Assembly: GCF_026738875.1 (NCBI RefSeq)
Contig: NZ_JAPQFJ010000001.1
Coordinates: forward strand, 310,001 to 374,000
Direction: 5' to 3'
Length of the DNA stretch: 64,000 nt
Source of the DNA: Clostridium brassicae
Lineage (GTDB): Bacteria; Bacillota; Clostridia; Clostridiales; Clostridiaceae
Position numbers and translations under genes: made by a program. The notes beneath the pieces were generated by a model that had not been told where the DNA came from, searched no databases, and worked only from the letters and a program-made list of their open reading frames with translations. The number at the start of each line of letters is the position of its first letter. Position 1 is the stretch's first letter. Positions 24,899 through 33,799 of this stretch are shown piece after piece.

Positions 24899-26152
24899 GT
24901 GAAAAGATCACTTAAAGTTACAGTAGGCATATTATTGGTAGGCATAGTTGGAGTTGGTGGATATTTTGTATCAACAAAATATACAGAAAATAAAAAAACA
25001 GCAGGTACTAATAACAACTATATTATTCAAGCAGCTAAGAAATCAGATATTAATGTAAGTGTAAAATCAACAGGATCAGTATATGCATCAGTTACAAAAG
25101 ATATTGTTGCTAGTAATAGTGGTGAACTCAAAGAATTGAGTGTTAAAGAAGGAGACACTGTTAAAGAAGGAGATACTCTATTTAAGGTAGACAGTGAACA
25201 AGTAAGGCAACAATTAAATAGTGCAAAAGTAAATCTTGAAAAACAAAAGTTACAGTTAGATAAAATGAAAACTGAAGATGAGATAAATCTTCAAAATCTT
25301 CAAGTGGAAGATGCAGAAAGAAACCTAGAATATGCAGAGCAGCAATATAATAATATGGTAGTTACATCACCAATAAATGGTATGGTAACAACAAAAAATA
25401 ATAATAATGGGGATAATGTTCAATCTGGAAAAACAGTATTATCAATAACAGATACTTCTTCATTAAAGATAAAAGCTTCTGTCGATGAACTAGATATTTC
25501 AAAAGTAAAAAGTGGACAAAAAGTTGAAGTTAAGTTTAATGCAATTGAGGGAAAAACATACGAAGGGACTGTTGAGTCTATTTCAAATGTAGGACAAGAA
25601 AATAATAATGTGACTACCTACGATGTTGTAATTAGTTTAAAAGATAAAACAGGAGTTATGATCGGAATGACTGCAAATGTAGATATTCAAGTTCAATCTA
25701 AAAAAGATGCATTAGTAGTTCCAATAGAGGCTCTTATAGAGAAAAATGGAAAAAAATATGTAATGGTTCAACAACAAGACGGGGAGAATTTAAAAGCAGA
25801 TACAACTGGTAACAATGTAAATACAGATAATAAAAAGGATGAAAGTAATAATAATCAAAGCAATAATAATGAACAAGGTAAAGCTTCTGATTCTAATACA
25901 TCTAAGGATGGAACAAGATCTAAAAATAATTATATGAATAGAGCAACAGGAAAAGGTAATCTTGTGGAGGTTACAACTGGAATTGAAAATGAAAACTATG
26001 TTGAAATAACAAAAGGATTAACAGAAGGTCAAAAGGTTATGATATCTTTACCTGAGCAAAGTTCAAGTACATCAAGTAACAAAAATCAAAACAGAAGTAT
26101 AGGAGGCATGAGTGGAGGTATGATGGGAGGTTCTAGACCATCTAGTAGATAA
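24899..26152 (+). CDS. MacA-like periplasmic adaptor / HlyD-family protein
   Basis: The adaptor subunit of an ABC efflux system, about 417 residues. GTG at 24899 is taken as the start because GGGAGGG ends 6 bases before it. An N-terminal helix (about 4-24) anchors it outside. A lipoyl-like domain flanks a coiled-coil hairpin (about 90-140: QVRQQLNSAKVNLEKQKLQL), followed by beta-barrel and membrane-proximal domains (about 150-290). A low-complexity insertion rich in Asn, Asp and Ser lies near 300-350, and the C terminus is Gly-Met-rich (GGMSGGMMGGS). The macB-like ATPase and permease follow directly. The substrate is probably a peptide or antibiotic. Confidence 0.88.
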   Translation: MKRSLKVTVGILLVGIVGVGGYFVSTKYTENKKTAGTNNNYIIQAAKKSDINVSVKSTGSVYASVTKDIVASNSGELKELSVKEGDTVKEGDTLFKVDSEQVRQQLNSAKVNLEKQKLQLDKMKTEDEINLQNLQVEDAERNLEYAEQQYNNMVVTSPINGMVTTKNNNNGDNVQSGKTVLSITDTSSLKIKASVDELDISKVKSGQKVEVKFNAIEGKTYEGTVESISNVGQENNNVTTYDVVISLKDKTGVMIGMTANVDIQVQSKKDALVVPIEALIEKNGKKYVMVQQQDGENLKADTTGNNVNTDNKKDESNNNQSNNNEQGKASDSNTSKDGTRSKNNYMNRATGKGNLVEVTTGIENENYVEITKGLTEGQKVMISLPEQSSSTSSNKNQNRSIGGMSGGMMGGSRPSSR

Positions 26153-26225
26153 ATTTATAAGGTATTAAGTACTTTATAGTTTAGTTTTTAAATACCTTCT
26201 AACAAATAAATTGGAGGTGAAATGC

Positions 26226-26957
26226 TTGAGTAGCACTTTAAATAATAAAGAAGTGATAAAAATGAATAAAATAGGTAAAATATATAATATGGGAAAAAAT
26301 AAGTATATAGCTTTAAAAGATGTTAACTTAAGTATACGCAAAGGAGAATTTGTAGCAATAGTAGGTCCATCAGGAGCGGGAAAGTCAACTCTTATGAATA
26401 TAATAGGATGCCTTGATACTGCAACAGAAGGAGAATATATTCTTGATGATTTAGATACAAAATGTAGTGATAACAAGTTAGCAGAAATAAGAAATAGTAA
26501 AATAGGATTTATTTTTCAAAACTACAATCTTTTATCGAAAATTAGCGTTCTAGAAAATGTGGAGCTTCCTCTTGAATATATGGGAATAGAGTCGAAGGAA
26601 ATAAGGAAAAGAGCAATAGAATGTTTAAAAAGAGTAGGGCTTGAGACTCATCTTAAGCATAAACCAGTTGAATTATCTGGAGGACAAAAACAAAGAGTAG
26701 CTATAGCAAGAGCTCTTGTAACCAATCCACAAATTATTCTTGCTGATGAACCAACAGGGGCTTTAGATAGTAAGACGGGACAGGAAGTTTTAGAAATGCT
26801 TAAAGATTTAAATAATGAAGGAAATACTATAATATTAATAACTCATGATAGAGATATTGCAAAGGAAGCAAAGAGAACAATAATTATAAAGGATGGATGT
26901 ATTAAGGAAGATATATTAAATGATAGGCAGGTTAAAGAGGTGAGTATATGCAACTAA
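26226..26957 (+). CDS. MacB-type ABC ATPase
   Basis: A 243-residue ATPase with Walker [10 protein letters not shown] (about 52-60 from the chosen start), Q-loop FIFQNYNLL, signature [14 protein letters not shown], Walker [12 protein letters not shown] and H-loop THDRD. TTG at 26226 is chosen because GGAGGTG ends 7 bases upstream; the ATG at 26222 is out of frame and stops at once, and ATG 26262 is an alternative. It forms an exporter with the adaptor upstream and the permease, whose start overlaps its 3' end by 10 bases. Confidence 0.9.
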   Translation: MSSTLNNKEVIKMNKIGKIYNMGKNKYIALKDVNLSIRKGEFVAIVGPSGAGKSTLMNIIGCLDTATEGEYILDDLDTKCSDNKLAEIRNSKIGFIFQNYNLLSKISVLENVELPLEYMGIESKEIRKRAIECLKRVGLETHLKHKPVELSGGQKQRVAIARALVTNPQIILADEPTGALDSKTGQEVLEMLKDLNNEGNTIILITHDRDIAKEAKRTIIIKDGCIKEDILNDRQVKEVSICN

Positions 26958-28120
26958 GGAAACTTGGGAAAATGGCCCTATCATCCATTTGGTCAAATAA
27001 GATAAGGTCTTTTCTAACTATGTTAGGTATTATTATAGGTATATCTTCTGTAATTGTACTTGTTGGTTTAGGTCAAGGCACAAAACAACAGATACAGTCT
27101 CAAATAGAAAGTCTTGGAACAAATCTTATAACTATAAATATAACGGGAAAAAGAAATATAGCTTTTACAAATGAAGATATGGAAGAGTTAAAATCAAAGC
27201 CTGGAGTAAAAGAAATAGCTCCTGTTGTTACACAAAATAATGTAAATATAAAAGCAGGAACTACTACAAGTACAACAAGCATTGAAGCATCTACCTCAGT
27301 ATATTCTCAAATAAGAAATATGAATGTAAGTAGTGGATGTTTTATTAATGATAAAGATGTTGAAAATAGATATCATACTGCTGTTGTAGGCATAGATGTA
27401 GCTAATAATTTATATAAAAGTACAAATGTAGTCGGGCAAAGTATAAGTATAAATGGTGTGGATTTTAAAATAGTTGGAGTTTTAGAAGCTCAAGGAAGTA
27501 CTATGGGATCTTCAGGAGATGATAAGATAATTCTTCCAATAAGTACAGCTCAAAGACTTTTCAAAAATACAGAAGTTAGAACTTTTTATATTGAAGCAAC
27601 AGATAAAGATTCTGTAAGTAACGCCATGGGATATATTGAACTGTTTTTAAACAAAAAATTTAAAAATGATACTAATAGTTATAGAGTATTTGACCAGACT
27701 AGTCTTTTGAATACAGTAAATGAAACAACTAATAGTATGACTATGATGCTAAGTGGCATAGCTGCAATTTCTCTTGTTGTAGGGGGAATTGGTATAATGA
27801 ATATTATGCTTGTATCTGTTATTGAGAGAACAAGAGAAATAGGTGTAAGAAAGGCAATAGGTGCTAAAAGAAAAACTATTTTAATACAATTTCTTATAGA
27901 GTCATCTGTAGTAAGTTGTATAGGTGGGATATTAGGAGTTATATTTGGATTTTTGATTGCTTATCTTATAAAATCTGCATTTAATATGCCTGTAGCGATA
28001 TCAAGTGGAGTTGTAATTGGATCAGTGGGATTCTCAGTTATGGTAGGAATTATATTTGGAATGTATCCTGCAAACAAAGCTTCTAAGTTGAATCCTATTG
28101 ATGCTTTAAGATTTGAATAA
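26948..28120 (+). CDS. MacB-type permease
   Basis: A 390-residue membrane subunit in standard MacB layout: a first helix (about 20-42), an extracytoplasmic MacB-core domain (about 45-250; VVGIDVANNLY, FKIVGVLEA) and three C-terminal helices (about 270-385), with the conserved cytoplasmic motif ERTREIGVRKAIGAKR between two of them. Such permeases move substrate by a mechanotransmission cycle with the ATPase and adaptor. The next two genes are a response regulator and a sensor kinase, which suggests that the transporter is induced by the compound it expels. Confidence 0.92.
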   Translation: MQLRKLGKMALSSIWSNKIRSFLTMLGIIIGISSVIVLVGLGQGTKQQIQSQIESLGTNLITINITGKRNIAFTNEDMEELKSKPGVKEIAPVVTQNNVNIKAGTTTSTTSIEASTSVYSQIRNMNVSSGCFINDKDVENRYHTAVVGIDVANNLYKSTNVVGQSISINGVDFKIVGVLEAQGSTMGSSGDDKIILPISTAQRLFKNTEVRTFYIEATDKDSVSNAMGYIELFLNKKFKNDTNSYRVFDQTSLLNTVNETTNSMTMMLSGIAAISLVVGGIGIMNIMLVSVIERTREIGVRKAIGAKRKTILIQFLIESSVVSCIGGILGVIFGFLIAYLIKSAFNMPVAISSGVVIGSVGFSVMVGIIFGMYPANKASKLNPIDALRFE

Positions 28121-28213
28121 TATTTAATAAAAAACTTCTCTTATTTATATTGTATTTGAAGTGAAAATGTGAAAAAATCTATATAAGAATGTAATTTTTC
28201 ATTCAGATTTATG

Positions 28214-28247
28214 GCTCACTAGAATTAGTCGATCTTGTCTAGTGAGC
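28214..28247 (+). other. Hairpin between the MacB permease and the response regulator
   Basis: Perfect 10-bp arms GCTCACTAGA (28214-28223) and TCTAGTGAGC (28238-28247) without a T tail. It may lower readthrough into the two-component genes or be an operator-like dyad. Confidence 0.5.
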
Positions 28248-28285
28248 TTAAGCTATATCTAGATTTTTGATGAGGAGTGAAAAAT

Positions 28286-28972
28286 ATGAAAGAAACTATT
28301 TTGATTATAGATGATGAAGAAAGAATGAGAAGACTTATTGAAATATATTTGGAAAATGATGGTTATAATGTATTGAAAGCTGAAAATGGGGTAGAAGGAA
28401 TAAGAGTATTAAGAAATAATTATGTGCATTTAGTTATATTAGATGTTATGATGCCTGTAATGGATGGATGGTCTGTATTAAATGAAATGAGGAAATTTAC
28501 AGAAATACCGGTTATAATGCTAACTGCAAAATCAGAAGATGAGGATAAGTTGCTAGGATTTGAATTTGGAACAGATATTTATTTAACAAAGCCTATAAGC
28601 CCCAAAATAATAAGTGCAAATGTTAAGGCTTTAATAAAGAGAACTTACTATATTCAAAATGATGATATTAAAGGTAACGATTTTGATGGAGTATGGATTG
28701 ATGAGGAGAGACATGAAGCAAAAGTAGATGGAGATGAAATTTATCTTTCTCCAAAGGAATTTGATCTTTTGGTTTATTTTATAAAGAATAAGGGGATTGT
28801 TTTGAGTAGGGAAAAAATTTTAGATTCTCTATGGGGATTTGACTATTATGGGGATTTAAGAACTGTAGATACCCAAATTAAAAGACTTAGAGAAAAACTT
28901 GGAGAAAAAGCGTATTTAATATCTACTATTAGAGGAAAAGGATATAAATTTGAGGTGAAAAATGAAAGCTAA
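28286..28972 (+). CDS. OmpR/PhoB-family response regulator
   Basis: A 228-residue regulator. The receiver domain (1-120) has the acidic pair DDEE (about 9-12), the phospho-acceptor Asp in VILDVMMP (about 53) and Lys in LTKPI (about 102). The C-terminal winged helix (about 135-228) ends in the typical TIRGKGYKFE. ATG at 28286 is preferred with GAGGAG 8 bases upstream. Its stop overlaps the kinase start by 11 bases. It probably controls the macAB-like operon just upstream. Confidence 0.93.
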   Translation: MKETILIIDDEERMRRLIEIYLENDGYNVLKAENGVEGIRVLRNNYVHLVILDVMMPVMDGWSVLNEMRKFTEIPVIMLTAKSEDEDKLLGFEFGTDIYLTKPISPKIISANVKALIKRTYYIQNDDIKGNDFDGVWIDEERHEAKVDGDEIYLSPKEFDLLVYFIKNKGIVLSREKILDSLWGFDYYGDLRTVDTQIKRLREKLGEKAYLISTIRGKGYKFEVKNES

Positions 28973-30473
28973 AAAAAGTATTACAAAAAAACTTTTTGTA
29001 ATTACAACTGCTATATTTACTATATTTATAGTTGGGACTTTAATTATTCAATCTTTATTTTTTGAAAAATTCTATACATATAAGAAACAACATGAAGCAC
29101 AAAGTATACTTAAGGATTTTAAACAAAGCTATATTTCAGCTAAAGATGAAGAAAGTATGATTAATGTACTTTATAATTTTGAAGGGGAGCAGAATTATAC
29201 AATTTTTATAGTAGATGATATAGGAAATTTAAAATTTGTTGGTAATTCACGTAATGATAGAAAAGAGGAGATGCTTCAAACTAAATTGGGACATGAAATT
29301 CTTATGCAATTTGATAATAACAATCTTTTGCCATATATAAAAAGTAGTAAAGAAATACAAACATATATGCTGGAGAAGATGAGCATTAAAAGAAAAAGTG
29401 TGCTTGCAGCTACGTACGTTCCTGAGAAAAGAGAGTATGTATTTTTAGTTATCTCTCTTCAACCTGTTAATGAAGCAATAGAAGTTATTAAAGAGTTTTA
29501 TATTTACTTCTTTATAGGCGCAGTAATTTTAATTATAATATTATCTTTTATATATTCCAATATGATAACTAAACCACTTATTGAGATAAATAAAACGGCA
29601 TCAAAGATGGCTAAATTAGAGTTTAATGAAAAGTGTGTTGTCAAAAGAGATGATGAAATTGGAAATCTTGCTGATACATTGAATTTTCTTTCTCAAAATT
29701 TATATAATTCATTGACATCACTAAGGGAGGCAAACCATAAACTGGAGAAAGATATTGATAAAGAAAGAAAAGTAAAGAAAATGACAAAAGAATTTATAGC
29801 AGCAGTGTCTCATGAATTAAAAACACCTATAAATATTATTGAAGGATATGCCGAAGTTCTAAAAGATGATATTGTTAAAGGAGAAGAGAAGACGTCATAT
29901 CTTGATATAATAATAGACGAGTCAAAAAAAATGGCAAGTCTTGTTTCTGATATGCTTTATTTATCTAGTCTTGAATCAGGTAATTTTAAGCTTACCAAGG
30001 AAGAGTTTTATATTGATGATTTAATTAAAACAACCAGTAAGAAATTTTCAACAATTCTAAAGGATAAAAAAATAAATCTAAAAATAAATCTAATAGATAA
30101 CATAAAGGTTTATGCAGATTGGAATAGGATAGAGCAAGTCATCACTAACTATTTAACTAATGCTATAAGACATACTGAGGTAGAGGGAAATATACAAGTT
30201 AATATGATAGAAAGTGAAGATGATATAGGTGTTGAAGTTATAAATACTGGTTCTCCAATTCCAGAAGAAGAACTGAAAAATATATGGGATAAATTTTACA
30301 AGATAGACAAGTCAAGAAATAGGAGTCTTGGTGGAACGGGAATAGGGCTTGCTATAGTAAAAAATATAATAATGCTTCATGAAGGGAATTATGGAGTAGA
30401 GAATGTTGATAATGGGGTTAAATTTTATTTTGCACTAAAAAAGAATATGAAACTACCAACCTTATCAAAATAA
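28962..30473 (+). CDS. Sensor histidine kinase
   Basis: A 503-residue membrane kinase: TM1 (about 12-32), an extracytoplasmic sensor of about 140 residues, TM2 (about 178-198), HAMP (about 200-252), a DHp domain with H box AAVSHELKTPIN (about 279-290), and an HATPase domain with N box VITNYLTNAIRH, G box VEVINTGSP, F box IWDKFYKID and GGTGIGLAI. All catalytic features are present. It overlaps the response regulator by 11 bases. The mid-size sensor domain is larger than in the short-loop kinases that sense through a BceB-type transporter, so direct ligand sensing is possible. Confidence 0.93.
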   Translation: MKAKKSITKKLFVITTAIFTIFIVGTLIIQSLFFEKFYTYKKQHEAQSILKDFKQSYISAKDEESMINVLYNFEGEQNYTIFIVDDIGNLKFVGNSRNDRKEEMLQTKLGHEILMQFDNNNLLPYIKSSKEIQTYMLEKMSIKRKSVLAATYVPEKREYVFLVISLQPVNEAIEVIKEFYIYFFIGAVILIIILSFIYSNMITKPLIEINKTASKMAKLEFNEKCVVKRDDEIGNLADTLNFLSQNLYNSLTSLREANHKLEKDIDKERKVKKMTKEFIAAVSHELKTPINIIEGYAEVLKDDIVKGEEKTSYLDIIIDESKKMASLVSDMLYLSSLESGNFKLTKEEFYIDDLIKTTSKKFSTILKDKKINLKINLIDNIKVYADWNRIEQVITNYLTNAIRHTEVEGNIQVNMIESEDDIGVEVINTGSPIPEEELKNIWDKFYKIDKSRNRSLGGTGIGLAIVKNIIMLHEGNYGVENVDNGVKFYFALKKNMKLPTLSK

Positions 30474-30685
30474 TTATCAAAGCAAGGCATTGTGTGAATT
30501 AGGATGAAATATTATTGAAATGCTTACTATTTATTAATATGTGTGTTAGATTTATATGATGGGTAAAAATTTATATATTACTAAAAAATTTTTGGAGATA
30601 TATGTTCATATTTTTTAAAAACAAACCTTTATTTTAAGATGAGGGAAATAAAATAATAAAATTTGACAATATAGAAAGGAAAGCT

Positions 30686-32131
30686 ATGAATAAATTAAAT
30701 TTTGAGGATTTTGGTTTAAGTAAAGAAATATTAAGTGTATTAGAGAAATTAGGATATGAGAGACCGTCAGAGGTTCAGAAAGAGTCTATTCCTTCTGTAC
30801 TTAAAGGAGAAGATATTATAGTAAAAGCACAAACTGGAAGTGGAAAGACTGCCGCTTTTGGTATCCCAGTTTGTGAAAAAATAGAATTAGAGGAAAGGAA
30901 GCCTCAAGCATTAATTTTAACTCCTACTAGAGAGTTAGCATTACAAGTAAAAGAAGACATTTCCGATATAGGAAGATTTAAAAGAATAAGGTGTTCTGCT
31001 ATTTTTGGTAAACAACCAATGCATCTTCAAGAAATGGAACTTAAACAAAGAGTACATGTTATTGTAGGTACTCCAGGAAGAACTTTTGATCATATAGAGA
31101 GAGGAAATATAGAACTGGGAAAAATAAAATATCTTATTATTGATGAGGCTGATAAAATGCTTAATATGGGATTTATAGATCAGGTAGAAACAATTATAAA
31201 GAAGCTACCTTCTGACAGAATAACTATGTTATATTCAGCAACTATGAGCGAGGAAATTGAAATATTATGTAATAAATATATGATTAATCCAAAAAAGATA
31301 GAGGTTAATACGGAGGTTTCTAACTTTCAAAATATCAATCAAGTATATTATCAAATTGAAGATAAAGAGAAATTCGATTTATTAAATAAATTAATTTATA
31401 CAGAGAGACCTGAAAGATGTATAGTCTTTTGTAGTACTAAAGATATGGTAGATAAAGTTTCACAAAATATGAAAAGAAAAAAATATTCATATATATACCT
31501 TCACGGAGGAATGGAGCAAAAGGATAGATTAAATGCTATGGAAAGCTTTAAAAGAGGAGAGGCTAAGTTCTTAGTTGCCACTGACGTTGCAGCTAGAGGT
31601 ATCCATATAGAAGATATAACTCATGTTATAAATTATGATATACCAATGGAAAAAGAAAGTTATGTTCATAGAATAGGAAGAACGGGACGTGCTGGAAATA
31701 AGGGTAAAGCTATTACTTTTGTGTCTCCTTATCAGTTTAGATTTTTCAATGAAATTGAAGAATATGTTGGGTATAAGATACCTGAAAAAGAAATTCCATC
31801 TCGTGAGGAAGTAGAACAAGGAAAGAGAATATTTGAAATAGAAGTAAATAAAAAAATAAAGCCAAAGAAAGATAAGAGAAATGAACTAAATAAGGATATT
31901 ACAAAATTACATATAAATGCAGGAAAAAAGAAAAAAATACGTCCTGGAGATATTGTTGGAGCAGTTACTAATATTGAAGGAATGTCTCCAGAAGATATTG
32001 GAATTATAAATATTCAAGATACTTTTTCTTATGTAGATATACTTAATAATAAGGGTGGGAAAGTGCTTAAGGCACTTCAAAGTTCTACAATAAAGGGAAA
32101 GAAAGTTAAGGTTGAAAAAGCCGCAAAATAA
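30686..32131 (+). CDS. dbpA: DEAD-box RNA helicase with DbpA-type RNA-binding domain
   Basis: A 481-residue ATP-dependent RNA helicase. Motifs in order: Q motif (YERPSEVQ, about 24-31), Walker A AQTGSGKTA (about 49-57), PTREL, DEAD (about 154-157), SAT, then in the second RecA domain CSTK, ARGIHIED and HRIGRTGRAG. The last 75 residues (IRPGDIVGAVTNIEGM to the end) are the RRM-like DbpA domain, which in YxiN/DbpA binds hairpin 92 of 23S rRNA, pointing to a role in large-subunit assembly. A Lys-rich linker (about 390-412) joins the core to this domain. Single gene with GAAAGGAAA ribosome site. Confidence 0.93.
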   Translation: MNKLNFEDFGLSKEILSVLEKLGYERPSEVQKESIPSVLKGEDIIVKAQTGSGKTAAFGIPVCEKIELEERKPQALILTPTRELALQVKEDISDIGRFKRIRCSAIFGKQPMHLQEMELKQRVHVIVGTPGRTFDHIERGNIELGKIKYLIIDEADKMLNMGFIDQVETIIKKLPSDRITMLYSATMSEEIEILCNKYMINPKKIEVNTEVSNFQNINQVYYQIEDKEKFDLLNKLIYTERPERCIVFCSTKDMVDKVSQNMKRKKYSYIYLHGGMEQKDRLNAMESFKRGEAKFLVATDVAARGIHIEDITHVINYDIPMEKESYVHRIGRTGRAGNKGKAITFVSPYQFRFFNEIEEYVGYKIPEKEIPSREEVEQGKRIFEIEVNKKIKPKKDKRNELNKDITKLHINAGKKKKIRPGDIVGAVTNIEGMSPEDIGIINIQDTFSYVDILNNKGGKVLKALQSSTIKGKKVKVEKAAK

Positions 32132-32155
32132 TAATGTTGTATAGAACACTATTAG

Positions 32156-32497
32156 GAAGCATATGTATTAATTGATATAACTAGATTTTATATGGATTTT
32201 CATTGGAATCAAGAAGGAATAATCGGATGTGTAATTAATGATCCTCTAGCTGTTGCTTATTTTATAGATAGAAGTATTTGTTGTGGGTTTTCTTCCTATG
32301 TAGAAGTGGTTTGTGAAGGAATTTCTATAGGACAATCAATAGTAGATGTAGAAAATTTTTGGCAAAAACCACACAATGCTATAATTTTAAATAAAGTAGA
32401 TTCCAGTAAGTTTATGAATATGTTTCTTAAAAGATTATTTCCAGAAAAAGAAAGTATAATAGATAAAGTTGGAGGAGTAATAATAGATGAAAAATAA
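32156..32497 (+). pseudogene. C-terminal relic of a nucleoside hydrolase
   Basis: The frame reads without a start codon from just after TAG (32153-32155). It carries the end of an inosine-uridine preferring nucleoside hydrolase: DITRFYMDFHWNQEG, the metal-site neighbourhood NDPLAVAYFID, then GISIGQSIVDV and VDSSKFMNMFLKRL. Only about 110 of roughly 310 residues remain. The N-terminal DxDxxxDD calcium site is gone, so the product could not be active. An ATG at 32192 would give 101 residues but has no good ribosome site. Confidence 0.8.
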
Positions 32498-32640
32498 TAT
32501 ATTATATAACCATTAAAATTAAGTTTAATAGGATATAATATTGTCTAAAATATAATTACACTAAGAATTTCATAAAATATAAAATGAAACTAGTAAAGTG
32601 ATAGATATAAATTTGTGTTTTTCTTGTATTTAGATTGTTA

Positions 32641-32745
32641 AAAGGAGTTGGCTCAAGATAAGTTTTAGATATGATATACTTAGGTTTTAAGGTGAAAATA
32701 TAATCTATATATTATGTTATTTTTATATCTTGATACAACTCTTTA
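32641..32745. repeat. Inverted repeat of about 20 bases around a 65-base loop
   Basis: 32641-32660 and 32726-32745 pair over most of their length (shared blocks GAGTTG and TCAAGATA). On the minus strand it begins 9 bases after the L,D-transpeptidase stop and ends in CTCCTTTT, so it could be an extended terminator. The remaining DNA between 32498 and 32640 shows nothing. Confidence 0.4.
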
Positions 32746-32753
32746 ATAAGTAA

Positions 32754-33137
32754 CTAAATGATTTTTACAGGTGTCCCTAGAGGGACTAAATTATAAAGTT
32801 CAATAACATTAGCATTATAGAGGCGAATACATCCATTAGAAACTCTTTTACCTATAGAAGTGGGATTGTTAGTTCCGTGGATTCCATAACCTGGAACAGA
32901 TAATCCCATCCATCTAGCACCAAAAGGACCTCCAGGATTCATTGCTTTATTAATAATTCTAAAGTTTCCTTTTGGAGTAGGGGTGGAAGGTTTACCAACA
33001 CCTACAGGATAGGTTTTATAAAGTATTCTATTTTTAAAAAGGGTAAGTTTACGTGTAGAAGTATTTATTGCAATAGTATAAGTAGCTCTATATGAAGAAG
33101 AACGTAGCATATATGAATAATAAGGATTAAAATACAT
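32754..33137 (-). CDS. L,D-transpeptidase (YkuD domain), no signal peptide
   Basis: A 127-residue protein that is almost only the YkuD catalytic domain. The active-site motif is HGTNNPTSIGKRVSNGCIRL (about residues 93-112), with the His, Ser/Gly and nucleophile Cys present. PTPKGNFRI precedes it. YkuD enzymes form 3-3 peptidoglycan cross-links or attach proteins. It lacks a signal peptide, LysM or PG-binding domain. Cytoplasmic YkuD of Bacillus is made during sporulation and also lacks a classical signal, so a mother-cell or spore role is a reasonable guess. The ribosome site AGGAGGTCC is strong. Confidence 0.9.
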   Translation of the reverse strand: MYFNPYYSYMLRSSSYRATYTIAINTSTRKLTLFKNRILYKTYPVGVGKPSTPTPKGNFRIINKAMNPGGPFGARWMGLSVPGYGIHGTNNPTSIGKRVSNGCIRLYNANVIELYNLVPLGTPVKII

Positions 33138-33272
33138 AAGGACCTCCTATAAAAGTTCTAAAGACAATTTGTTATTTTATGTTTAATAGCTTAATCCATT
33201 ATATGTAATTATTAGGAGAAATGGTTTTAAAATAAGTGCATAAAATTGCTGCTAATATTTTATATATTCCTA

Positions 33273-33301
33273 TTGTACACCCTTTACAACTGTGCTATAA
33301 T
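33273..33301 (+). promoter_or_regulatory. Promoter of the zinc-ribbon gene
   Basis: TTGTAC (33273-33278), 17 bases, TATAAT (33296-33301). The start codon is about 120 bases further on, leaving a long leader that contains an imperfect stem (around 33354-33383). The interval 33138-33428 holds no other gene. Confidence 0.75.
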
Positions 33302-33428
33302 TACTTGTAGTTTATAGTTGAAAAACTATTGCTAATAGATTTATTGTGGTCAACAACATTTCCTCTTTTGGAACATATTGTTAATCCAATTTTAGATCTA
33401 ATTTTAAAAAAGAAGGAGGAATGTTGAA

Positions 33429-33593
33429 ATGGCAGATAAGACTTTAGTTTGTAAAGACTGTGGTAAAGAATTTATCTTTACTGAAGGAGAGCAAGCTTTC
33501 TACAAAGAAAAAGGTTTCGACAACGAACCACAAAGATGTGTTGATTGCAGAAAAGCAAGAAAACAAAACAACAATAGAGGATTTAGAAGATAA
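33429..33593 (+). CDS. 54-residue zinc-ribbon protein
   Basis: A small basic protein with two Cys pairs, CKDCG (about 8-12) and CVDCR (about 37-41), separated by FTEGEQAFYKEKGF. This is the conserved short zinc-ribbon family found in many Firmicutes, often annotated as a zinc-binding or CxxCxxCC-like domain protein; its exact function is unknown. The tail is basic (RKARKQNNNRGFRR), suiting nucleic-acid contact. The ribosome site AAGGAGGAA is excellent, the codon choice is more polished than that of its neighbours, and it is flanked by a strong promoter and terminator, so it is probably highly expressed. Confidence 0.9.
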   Translation: MADKTLVCKDCGKEFIFTEGEQAFYKEKGFDNEPQRCVDCRKARKQNNNRGFRR

Positions 33594-33607
33594 TACTCGC
33601 ATATTGT

Positions 33608-33638
33608 ACCCTATAAGATTAATCTTATAGGGTTTTTG
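33608..33638 (+). terminator. Terminator of the zinc-ribbon gene
   Basis: ACCCTATAAGA and its complement, palindromic across 33608-33633, followed by a T-rich tail. Confidence 0.9.
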
Positions 33639-33799
33639 TTTTTTTGTTTTTTAGGCTATTAATACAATTAAAAATAATATATAATATCATATAAGGTTTG
33701 GCAATTTAAACAAATTTTATATTTATTTTACCAAAATAAATTATGATGAAACCTATATAAATTACTAGAAATTATTACATTAAAGGGGTGGGTGATTGA

